Assembly (NCBI GenBank): GCA_021234535.1
Contig: CM037830.1
Span: 35,030,937 to 35,094,936, forward strand
Direction of reading: 5' to 3'
Origin: Stichopus chloronotus
Lineage: Eukaryota > Echinodermata > Holothuroidea > Aspidochirotida > Stichopodidae
Length of the DNA: 64,000 bases
The notes under the pieces were generated by a model, which worked only from the letters and a program-made list of their open reading frames with translations, made no database searches and was not told the DNA's origin. The position numbers were made by a program, and so were the translations under genes. Positions within the stretch are counted from its first letter, which is position 1, and each line of letters opens with the position of its first letter. Shown here piece after piece: positions 1-12,000 of this stretch.

Positions 1-3000
1 AAACTTTTGGCTCTCTGAGTGTGATTTATTAAAGGTGATTATGATGGTGATGATAATAATGATGATGATGATGGTAATGATGATAGTGATGATGATTATA
101 ATGTGAGTAGCAGCTATGACCATAATGATGTACTGATGTTGTTGATGTGTTGCTGGTTGTTCCATCAGGTATGTCAGAGGATGAGATTGCAAAACTGGAG
201 GCGGAAGAGGCCTTAAGAGATGAAGAGGAGATAAAACAGAGACAAGTGAACATCATGGAAGCCATTGAAAATATAGAAACAGAAGTAAGTTATCAAATGA
301 GATAAAATTCTTTGCAAAGATGTTAACAGGGTACCACCTACTATCGCTTTTCCCTCAACCTCTTTTCTCTCTGCAAATCATGTACAGATGCAGGGCAACA
401 TCTACAACACCTTTTTATATTTCCTCTCATTTACTTTACAGGATAAAGAGATAGAAGTGACGAAAAAGGGAGAATTGGAGAAAGAAATTGAGGAGAAATA
501 CGATGACCTGAAGGACAGATTACTGGCTGAGCTGTTGTTAAAACAGGTTTAGATTTTAAACCTCTTTGGATTTACAAAAGATGAAAATTGAAACTATTTA
601 TGCAACCTCAGATCTTCATTCTCTTTATTGCTGATTCTGATGATGTTTTGTAGGGCAGAGTATTATCTCCATGGAAACCAGAGATGTCCTGAGTTGTAAA
701 GATTCCCAGCATGGTTACCACTTGTGTTAAGTCATCACAGATTTTTATCATGTTGATAACGTGTGGAGGTCGGGGATTGTGCTGGGCTGAAATACCTCAG
801 TGAGAGCTTCACTAAAGTTGGCAAGACTCTGTCTTAGCATGAAGCAATTTGTTTACTTCAAGACAATTGTCATGAAGGTATGAACTATCCATCAGGCTAC
901 CATGAATGGTCTTTAATATGAAGTAAATCCTACCAAAAATAATACATGTAGAAATATGGATTTTAAAAACAGTAAATCATCACCCCAAACTATATTTTTG
1001 GCTTCTGGAGAGCAGAATTCTCAGCTGTTTCTACTCTCGTGATTGACAGAAAATTCGAAAGATGCAGAGTAGTTCATATTACACAGCATATACAGGTGTA
1101 TTGTTTTGATTACACATGTGGAGGAATTTTAGACAGTCTGTGGGAGGGACTTAGACATAAGTGGGTAGCAGAATTGAAATTGCCTGGGGTGATGAGTTTT
1201 TGTCTAATATATAATTAGATATGATAGTATATATAATTACAACCTAGTAAATATAATATGAATTGTTTATGACAGAAATTATCCATTAACATTATGCATT
1301 ATCATGGAGCTAATTACCTTGGGGGAAGCAACTATGGTTAAACAGAAGATAAATTGAATATGCTGATTGCACAAGCTGTTCTTTCATCTTCCTTGGGAAA
1401 CTTTTTGACTTCATTTGTAAAAATAATTGAACTTTTCAGCAAGTCATTCATATCATCATAGCCCCTCTGCAATGACTCCCTCTCCTTTTGAGTCTATTAG
1501 GAAAAGATTGTTTTATTTAGGACTTAAGTTTGAATAAAAAAAGACACAATAAGCACCATGTATGCCAATAAAAATCACAGATATTCTCGATTATCCGGTT
1601 ATCGTCCATCCTAGCTGGGTGCTGCCGAGTGGGCCAAGCTCTCTGAAAAAGAAAGACAGGCAAGACTCCTGAAACTGAGGCTCATGGAGCGCAGGCTCAG
1701 GATGGAAGGAAAGTATGACGAAGCTGCAGCCCTCCTGGGAGAACTTGCTAACTCTCAGAAAGCCTTGGAACTCCTCCGAGAGGCGGCCCGCCAGGAGAGA
1801 GAGCGTCGGCTCAGAGAACGATTGGCAAAGAGGAAGCAGAGAATGGCGGCTGGTATGTTGTTTTATTAATACGATTTTGTAGACTGGGAGCATTTTCATA
1901 GAGCAATTTAACATCGCCTCGAAGGTTAAATCCAGACCAGTACTTAAATGATTTTATTTAAGCCAAACCAAGATATTTTTCAATCTTATTATAACCAGTG
2001 TCAATTTTGTCAAAGTTCTGCATGTCTGTTATTGAGGATACTTCACAATAAAATCCATGCAACATTTTGTGCCAAAAAGCAAAATGAAATACAAAGAAAG
2101 AATGAGAAAAAGCAACCGAAAAAGCAAAATTGAAAAGAAAATGATGTGATGTCATGGTTGATCATTTGCAAATTGAAGCAATGTGTTTTTTTTTTGTTTT
2201 TTTTTCAGGTATGACTCTGGAGGAGGCCTTAAAGCTGGAAGAGGAAGAGGCAAGACTGGAAGATAGAAACAAGCAGGAGAAACCAGATAACGTGATGGAG
2301 GCAATTGATACCCTCATGTCGGAGGTAGTTTCTCAAAGATGCCAGAAATAATCTTATAATTTAAGAATTATTGATGAATTCAAAGTAAAAGTTTAATTAA
2401 AGGTTAGCCAGATTGATTGAACTTAAAGCTATGAGTAGAACTGAATTTTAAAATCTGTGAATTAATTTTTAAGTGTCATTTGAGGTTGATTGTAAAGCTG
2501 CAAAAGAGTTTCATTTAGAACTGCAAGTAGTGGTACAACAGAGATAACATTCAAAGTTGTGGATAGCTTGAATTCAAAGCTATGAACATGCATGAATTAA
2601 AAATTGTTCCTGGGGTAAATTTTAAAGCTACAGATATGTTGCATGTAAATTTGAAAATATAGTGTGTATTGCTTATAAAGCTGAATTCAGAGTGAAGAAA
2701 AAGGTTGAATTCAAAGGTTATAAAACAGAAATTGAGTCACAAAGTTGTGTTTAAGTATGAATTTAAAGCTACCAACGGGTTCCATGTATAGACTGCAAAT
2801 TGAGGTTTATTGTGATGTGACTAGCAGCATCACATTAAGCTTAAAGAGAATTTAATTCAAAGTTAGAAAGTAAAACTGAACTCAAAAGTTGTCACTAAAT
2901 TTAAAATTACAGCTAGGAATGAAGTTGATTTTGAAGCTAAAAAAGATTTGTTTAAATCTTCACCTGGCGTTAAATTCAAAATTACAGGAACGCTTGAGCA

Positions 3001-6000
3001 AAATCGACAAACACGTTGAATTCAAAGTTGTAAGTAGAGCTTACAAGTAGAGAAAGCTACAGATAGATCAGAAATTCAAGAATGAAGAGAAATATTTAAT
3101 GCTTACATTAGTTTCAGACTAATGGTTTCAATATCTTAATGCGAAAAAAGAAACCTTGCTCCCAGTTTAAAATTTGTAGATCATTCCAAAAGGAGAGAGA
3201 AGTCAGAATCTGTGATATTTCATTTGATGGTGGAGTTGCAAGTCTCAGTAAATACGATTTACTTTAATAATGTTCAGTCTGCCTTCCAAGGCGGCTCTCG
3301 GGAGCAATCACCTCTCGTCATGACTTTCTTGAATTGTCAAAGATGAGGTTCCTCTCAGGTTTGAAGTCGTTATTCTCTCTTATCACTCTTCAGGAAAAAA
3401 ATGCAGTCTTGCAGAAGTTCATCAAAGCAGAGAATGAAGAGATCGAAAAGAAATATGATGCCGCCAGAGACAAGATGCTGACTGATGCCCTAATACAACA
3501 GGTCGGATACGCACCTGGGACCACTGATTTTTTTTCTGTCATTTTCTGCACACAAAAACAAAGAATCCAGGACAGTTACAAAACTGAACGACAACAAATT
3601 TGATTCTGATATGCCTGTGTCATTCATCACATTCTTTTTATTTCTTGCTCTTAGTTTATTGCTAAGTGAAAGATGACAAACATATTACTAAAGTCACTTG
3701 AACACAAACATGGGACATGGATGGAACTGATTGGATGTTTACAACGCAGTTAGACCTAACGGTAGTCCAAGCCAACATGTGCTGAGCTCTAGTATCTTAT
3801 TCATACAAATCATTGTTACCATCTAATACAACAGATAATCTTACAATTTGGCATCGCAAGAAGAACAATTCTAAGGATAAATAAACCATTTCTTTACGTC
3901 AAGCCCAAATGTGTACCTATCTACCAGTTCTGTGAAAAGTCTTTTGATAAAAGTTTGCAGTCATATATCTGTGGTTCAATGCCAATTTATGGGGGAAATT
4001 TATGATCTGGAAGACTAGGGCAGTTTTTTTGTTCCTTTTAGGGGGATACATATGGAAGAAGCTTTCATTTGAACAAAGAACATGTAGGGAATTATTACTT
4101 TAAATCGTTCATAAAAATCCAAGGCTAGTTGTCCTCTCCTTGTTATTCTTGCAGTATTCAGTCGCGTTTTTTTTTCAATCCTATTTTTGCTTCTTTCAGC
4201 AATGTGAAAATCAGTTTGATGCTCAATTTTTTATTTGCTCTGTCATTGATTTTTTGACTGTTGAACGTTATCTTGCGTTCGTTTACCCAGATGAGTGCCT
4301 CCAAGTGGGCGAAGCTCTCGGAGGCCGAGAGGCAACAAAAGAAGATGCAGCTTAGACTGAAAGAGAGACAGCTGAGAAGGGAGGGCAAGTACGATGAAGC
4401 GGATGCCCTGATGGGAGATGCAATCAAGAACCAAGCAGCTCTGGAGATCCTCATGGAATCGTCTCGCAAGAGGCAGGCCCAGAGACTAAGGGAACAGCTT
4501 GAACTCAGGAAGAAGAGAATAGCTGCAGGTAACCCCTGAAGCTCTAAGTCTCAGCATCAGAGGATGAAGTGTCCTTGATGAGACACAGTTTGTGCCAAAA
4601 TGTGTGATATCTCCCAAAATGCATTTGCACCAAACAATGTTGGCAGGTTGCCAAACCTATAGTCAAGGATGGAGCAGGGAGTGCCACCCCTTCTACCTAA
4701 ACACCTTTTGGTACGCTGGAGTAGTTTGGGGTGAAAATGTTTATTATCATTATGCCACATGTGCTGATGGCTCCATATCTCTATTTTGCCCCATCCCCCT
4801 CACTTCGGGGAGACTGACACGGCTGCAGGCCTGATGATTTGATACACATAACATCCAAACGTTGTAATTAGTTTGTTATCTTTGTGCTGAACTTCTGTTT
4901 GTGTAACCTGTTGATTGTGCATGAGTTAAACTGTCTTATCGCTGTTTAACATGTTGATCGTTGATGATCTTTGTGATGTAATCTCTTGTTAACGTCAGAT
5001 GTTTTGCTTTAACATACAGTGTTTAAGTTTCTATGCACATTCATAATGTTAATCCATAGCTATGTGATGTAATCTTGTTCTGATGTGTCAAAATGAAATA
5101 TGCAATTCACTGCAGTTGTATTGTTATCTTTGTGCTGTACTTTTGAACAGTATTATGTAGTGTTTGTGTAATCTGTTGATTGTGTAATAACTATATTGTA
5201 TTTTCTCTGTTTATTATTTTGATTGTTCTTGAATCTTGTAATGTAATCTTTCATAGCACGTGACATTTTAGTAATTCATGTATTGTGTTTAGTGTAGCAT
5301 TACGGAACCATGTACTGTAATCTTATGTCATTTTGACGCTCTCTTACATGTGCAAACCAATCTACCATACATCTCTGAAATTACGACATGTGTTTGCCAT
5401 TTCAGGATTCACCGAAGAAGAAATTGTCGTAATGGAGACGGAGGACAGACTCCACGAGGAGGAGTTGGAGAAAGGGAGGAAGCAGAACATAATGGAAGCA
5501 ATAGAGCAAGCCATGGAAGGGGTAAGAATCTGTCCAATGATGACACGATAGGGTTGATTGACGCATTACGTACACGGTTTGCAAATAGAGGTCACATTCA
5601 GGATAGTTATCCCCTGATCACAGAACGAGAGGACAAGTGTAGCTACTATCTAAGTGATGTGCCGCCACAAGCTGACGTATGGTATACGAGGAACTATTTG
5701 GCTTCACAAACTTCCCAGATATCCTGAAACAGCTCTTCACTACTTGTTTGACTGATGTGGACAGTGATAAATGCACTCTGGTTGTGCATGTAGTCCAGGA
5801 GTCTATGCTCTGTGCTGGTGTGAAGAAGTTTGTTTTTGAGTCTGATGCTGGGTATTGTTGAGAAGCTTCGCATAAGAGTGGTGGAACATTTGACTTCGGT
5901 TACCGTGTTAAACGGAAGGGAAGGCAGGGTGCTAAAAAAGTGAAGTGTCTGGCAAAAAGCTGGACAAATAGCCTGATTGATGGAGAGACCATAAACATCA

Positions 6001-9000
6001 ATTCTTTTGAAAAATGAGCAGACTTCATAACAAGATCTTGATCCTATCAGTGTAGTGCAAGACCGTGTAAGTCTGAACCAATGACCATCCTGTAAGACTT
6101 TGTTGAACAGAGGGAGCACATGGCTGTAAGATAGCATACCTGACATGCGAGAAAACTATGTGAGACCATTTTTAGTCTAATCAGTGATCACACTGTAAGA
6201 CTTTTTGACTGATGGGCAAACTGTACAAAGATTGAACCTGGTTGGTCAGGTTTGGGGTAAGGTGTAAGACCAGTTGCAGTCTGGCAGATGGGACATATTC
6301 CACCACCATAAATGAAACAAAATGTGAAGTCCAGTTTTTATTGTCTGAGTAGTAAGTAGGTAATGAGACCATTTTATGGGTAGAAGATAGAGAAAAACAA
6401 AATTCAGAGTGGATGCAGTGTCAGGTTTGTTGTTTTAGTTTTACCAACTATGTGAACATTTGATCTGATCTAACTCTATGGGACTAACATATAAAACTGC
6501 TCATTCCAAAACTTCCACAGGGGGTACCTAAAGAGCCCGTTTTTTTGCCACATCATACAAACACCCCTTGACTACCCCCACCAAGCCTTTCCTCCTCCCC
6601 ATCATACTTGTACCATTGGTCTTTAGTTGTAACTGTGTCACTGATTGATTAGATCTTTCCTCCCTCTGTCATGTTTGCTTTTTGTAAATGATCAAATGGA
6701 ATAATGTTTAATTACTTAAAATGTTACTGTTATTAGCTTGTGATTAATTTTACCCTGTCTTTGATACATGTTAAACGCAATTGTGAAATGTATGTTAAAC
6801 ATTAATGAATCTCCTCAGCTACATGGGAAGTCATATTTAAAGTGAAAGTCAGACCTGACAAAGCCAATGATCGAATAGCTATGAAACTATGAACATTTTG
6901 ATTCCTTTGGAGATACCTCAGAAATAGGAAGTTTGGTTGGTTGGATCGACAGAAACATGATAGCAAATAAGGTGCTAAAAAATAGGATGATTAAAAGAAC
7001 AATCATATGGGGACATATTCACTGCCACAGAAGATCGAGTGCTTATTCCATTTTTGTCACTTTCACAGGAAAAGGCCGACATTCTTTCAACCGTAAAGAA
7101 ACCAGACCAAGCAGAAATCTTGAAAGAAGTTGACAGAAAATATGAAGAGATTAGAGACAAAATTCTAACAGATGCTTTGATGAAACAGGTAAAGTGGGAA
7201 ATGTGTCATTTTGCTAGAAGAAGACTTTTAGAAAAGTGAAACAACCATTATAACACTCCCTGATGATCCATAGAGAGACACATGTCCAATGTAAAGAACA
7301 AAGTTTCTCAATTTATTCATTATGCTTACCAGGACCAGTTAAAACTTACTAAAACTTTTTAAAACAGGACCACTTAAAACTTTAAGTCAACAATGCTGTC
7401 CTCCTTAAAGTCAGTCAAGCATTGCTTCTGTTAGAGTTTTCACAATGTACATTTTACAATTTTTTTTCAAAAAATTTTTAAATTTTTCAACATTTTTCAC
7501 AATGTACAAATTTTTTTCACTATTTTCATTCAGTTCTTTAAATTTCTTTTGTTCTTTTTGTATTTATTTCTATCACAGACAAATGTATACATTTGCAAAA
7601 GAATGTTGCACAAAGAAAAAGAAAAAGCATTGATCTTGGTATCAGATTTCTTCATGGCCATTTGAAAACCTTTTTCATCTGCTTTATAACTTGCAATAAA
7701 TTTTGCTGGTATGCTTTGGTTGAGCTTTGGTATAGCAATGACCACACGTCGCACCTACGAGTTTTTTTATGTGCATGATGCAAGTCAGTGGCCGATTTTC
7801 GTTCAACCTTTAGATGACTGACGCAGAATGGGCCAAGCTCTCTGAATCTGAGAGGCAGGCTGCAAAAGTGGATCTTAAACTGAAGGAACGAGAACTGAGG
7901 AGGCTCGGAAAGTGGGAAGAGGTGTCGCTACTCTTAGGAGGAGCTGCTAAGAGTGAAATTGCCCTGCAAGTGATCCAAGAGGCAACAAGGAGGTCACAGG
8001 AGCAGAAGATGAAGCAAAGATTGGAAAAGAGGCGGCAGAGGTTGGGAGCAGGTAAATAAATTGTCAGTTTTGACTTCACTTTAAAACCTTGCATTTTAGG
8101 GTTGTTCTCGAGTAAACAAAAAATACTGTCTTGTTTGGGTAGTTCTCTCAAAATGTTTATCTCTTTACGAGTGGTCCAAATATGAGTATTTTAAGGCCTA
8201 TTTAAGTTTCAAAATTCAGATTTAAAAAAAAAATCCTTCCAAAAAGTGTACATAAAATCTGTATTTTCCTTAATGTGTTCTCTCTCAAAGATAAAGTTTG
8301 CAAGTGAGGACAATACCACACATCGCTCATCATGAGGATGAATGTGCATGGTCCAGATGTGTTAGGCAAAGCAGCCTAACCAAACCAAAATGAAGTCAGA
8401 CACACACTTATTAGCATTCTAGAGTGGTGGGTTGTACTCTCTCAATCACAAGAACACTAATTAACCAAAAGTGCACTCAGTGGAAAGATTGAAATGCAAA
8501 GATGAGATCAGTGTTTGGTCGCATAAAATTCCAGAATTGGTATCCATGGCAATGTTCTCTCTCCCTTGGTAATCCACTTGCTTACTGTAGCCTACTGAAG
8601 GAAATCTAATGACTAAGATATCTTCACAAGCTTGTATTAAAAACAGACTTGCAGTGAGGGAGGGAAAGGGAGCCAGACCAGTCTCAAGGAGGGTGCACTA
8701 AGTTTGAGTTAGATAGTGGAGTTAATGCATAATTAACTTTCGTCACTTTACCTGTTAAGGGGTTGAGGGAAGTGTCAAATTTGAAAGTATGCTATTGTAA
8801 GTATTCATGGCCCCAAAATGCCTCCTCTTCATCACTGACTTGTTTCTTGGTCTACGTCTATGGTAAGGTTTCACCTGTGTTTCACTCAGAGAACTGTAAC
8901 GAATAAAACCACTTCTGGTTTCCTCACTTTGCATTGATAGAGGTCTCATCCTCCAGTGGCATGTTTTTTTTTTTTTTTGTTCACATGTGTCTCATGGTTT

Positions 9001-12000
9001 GTCCAGTCTTATTTAACAGTCAATGCGTTTCTGCCGATCACTTTGACCTTTTTTGGGATCTGTGAAAATTTAGCTGCATTACGACAATATGGCTTCACTA
9101 AGTTTCATGACGTGATCAAATGTGATTTTCAAATATGTTTTAAGGTTTGAGCGAAGAAGAGATCGAAGAACTGGAAGAGCAAGAGAAACGAGAGGAAGAA
9201 GAGGAAGAAGATGCATGGAAGAAGGAAAGTGTCATGGAAGCCATCGAAACTCTTCTGCAAGAGGTATGTGTACGATAGTTCCATAGTTAGTGCCAATCAG
9301 CTCCGCACCTCATTCTCATAGAAGCGTTCATAATGTATCAAAACCATGTCTCAAGAAGTCCTTTCCTGCATTATACAATTTGATGTCATTTTGAAATGTG
9401 CTGTCTGGTTTAATTGTGATGTCTTGAGAGAGACTTTTTGCATGATACGGTACAATGTTCATGATAAGCAGACTTACAATCAGGGTCAGGATTTGATGCC
9501 TCGAGAATACTTTTCCTCCATGATACAGTGTGACAGGCTATTGCAGATGCATTGTCACGTTTAGGGTTTGATCTCCTGAGAGGACTTTCTCCATGACACA
9601 GTATATTATTGATAATAAACAGACATAAAGTCAGGGTCAGCGTTTGATATCTCGAGAAACCATTGTCTGCATGATAGGATGTGACGTGATAACGAGACAT
9701 ACCCTCAGGTTTAGGGTTTGTCCTCTCAGGAAGACATAAACCTGTATGACATCACATGAGCATTGGCTGCCAATCACATTGCTCAGTATTTGATCATAGA
9801 TAATGAATATTCATATTTGATACCTCTTAATTGTATAGTTTCATCACACACTAGTTAGCATCTCTAACGTGATGTTCACTTCACTCTCAACCAAAGAACA
9901 AACAAGAACACAAAAACATTAAAATGTTTGCAGATGAAAACTTGAATTTTTAATTTGGAAATATGTTCCTAAAGAATATTGATTGAGAGACTCCCATACA
10001 CGTACATCTTGCTAATGACATTATGAATAGCATTTCCAGTTAACACTCTCTTGCAGGGAAGATAACTTTCATTGATTATCTGAATAAATATTTATGAACA
10101 TTCATGTAAGTCAAGCCTCTATGGCAGATCTATCAACCATGATATGGGGCACCTCCATATCACTATTATATCCGGGTCTTCTGCACGAAATAAAATATGT
10201 TTCCATTGGCGCAACTTTCTTTTGAATAGCATCAGTGTTTTTATGGTAACCTCTCTTGTAAACGTTACGATTTTGTTCTGACTGTTGCATGTTAACAAGA
10301 AGGAAAGTCAGTTCTATCCTTTTTCTTTTGTTTTGTAACATGTGCAACATCACTTTATATTGCTATTTTTTTTTAACTTCCTTGTGGTCTAAAGTCAGCG
10401 TCCAACTTTTACTTTTAGGAAAAGAATGATATTCTTGCACAATTCAAGAAGCCATCACAAGAAGAAGAAACTAGAGAAATGCAGAAGAATTATGAAAATT
10501 TAGCCGACCAGATTCTGGCAAAGTCCCTGATGAATCAGGTATTTTGTCGTTAAGAGAAAAGATTGAATGTATCAGTAAGCCTTCAGTTTTGTACACATCT
10601 TTAGCATGACCTGACCATTGAAACACTTTTCAGTGGTCAGGTCTTTCCCACGCCAGGAGACCAAACATATCAATAGAGTCTTTGTAATTTTTTCATAACA
10701 TAACCAACTAAAAGAATATGTCGGAAATTGAAAGCTTATCCCTTACCATGAGTACGTAGTTGCTAACCTTTTCATCGCCTTAAAATGCCACCATCGTCTT
10801 TTTCTACTGGGCCACAGCAGTGGATCTTATGTTAGGTAGTGGACAAGTTTGTACTCTGAAGATAGCCTAAGGAATTACATTAAAAAATGGACTCACAAAA
10901 GGTGTCAGTTGCAGTGAAGTCTTCTGATCTACCTGTTAACTGAATTCTGTAAAAATTTGATAACATTCAAAATATTAAGATCGTTTCAATAAGAAGTATA
11001 CAATTTCTAATTAAAAGAAGTTACATTAGGCAGCTGCTCTCACATCATAGTAAGAATCCACCTCTGACTCTTACCCTGTCGTCAGATGGGAAAGTCGGAA
11101 TGGACAAAGCTCTCGGAGCAGGAACGCCAGGCAGAGATGTTGAAACTCCGGATGAAGGAGAGGCAGCTGAGAAAGGAAGGTAAACTCGATGAGGCAGCGG
11201 CTCTGCTCAGCATTGCGGCGCAGAGCCAAGCTGCTATTGAAGCATTTCTGGGAGCCACGCAAAAGTCACAGGAGGAGAGAATGAGAGAGAGGTTGCAAAA
11301 AAGAAAGGAGAGGATTGCCTGGGGTGAGTAATTTGTCATGCTAATTTATTCAGTGAGTAATTTTCATACTAATTTATTTATTGAGTGATTGTCATGCTAA
11401 TTTATTTAGTACGGGCAAGATGCTAAACTGATTGGTTCAAAGGAAATGTCGATGGGTAAGTTTGTGTAAATGTGTGATGAGCATTGCATGGTTGCAATGT
11501 ACATCAGCAAAGTTTGTTTTCAATGATTGAAAGTCGTGATGAGAAAAAAATTTTATGACTTTTCTTGTGTTTTTGGTTGATTTCTTGCTTGTGAAATACT
11601 GTTGCTGAGCAATATTAGATAAATTAGGAAAATGAAAAGGGGAGAAATTGAAAACACACAGCTATGAGATCCCTGGCTGGTATGAGGTATGGCATGCAGA
11701 GGCCTAGAACACATGTGTACATTATTATGTGAGCCAAACGTGACTCTCAAACATCTAAGTGTTGTTTCTTATATTTATATGGGATTAATTTAAACGGGTT
11801 GTAAACCGTTTCGTCTTCATCGTGTATTTGTCGGTTGATGATCACTGTAGGCATGACGACCAAGGAGGTGATCGCTCTGGAGGCAGAAGAGATCAGGGAG
11901 GAAGATGAAATGATCCAAAAGATTGAAAAGCCAAAAAACATTCTTGAAGCTTTGGACTTCAAAATTGAAGAGGTAGGTTAATTATGTAACCCTGCCAAAT

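Noticed and set aside
29..265. His/Tyr-rich minus-strand ORF at the left edge
   Set aside because: It is the antisense of a GAT microsatellite and of exon B0; the His run follows from the repeat.
11082..11339. Minus-strand ORFs opposite the A exons (also at 1591, 4158 and 7810)
   Set aside because: Antisense shadows of the conserved A exons. They recur only because the sense strand is repeated, and the sense strand has splice sites and phase agreement.
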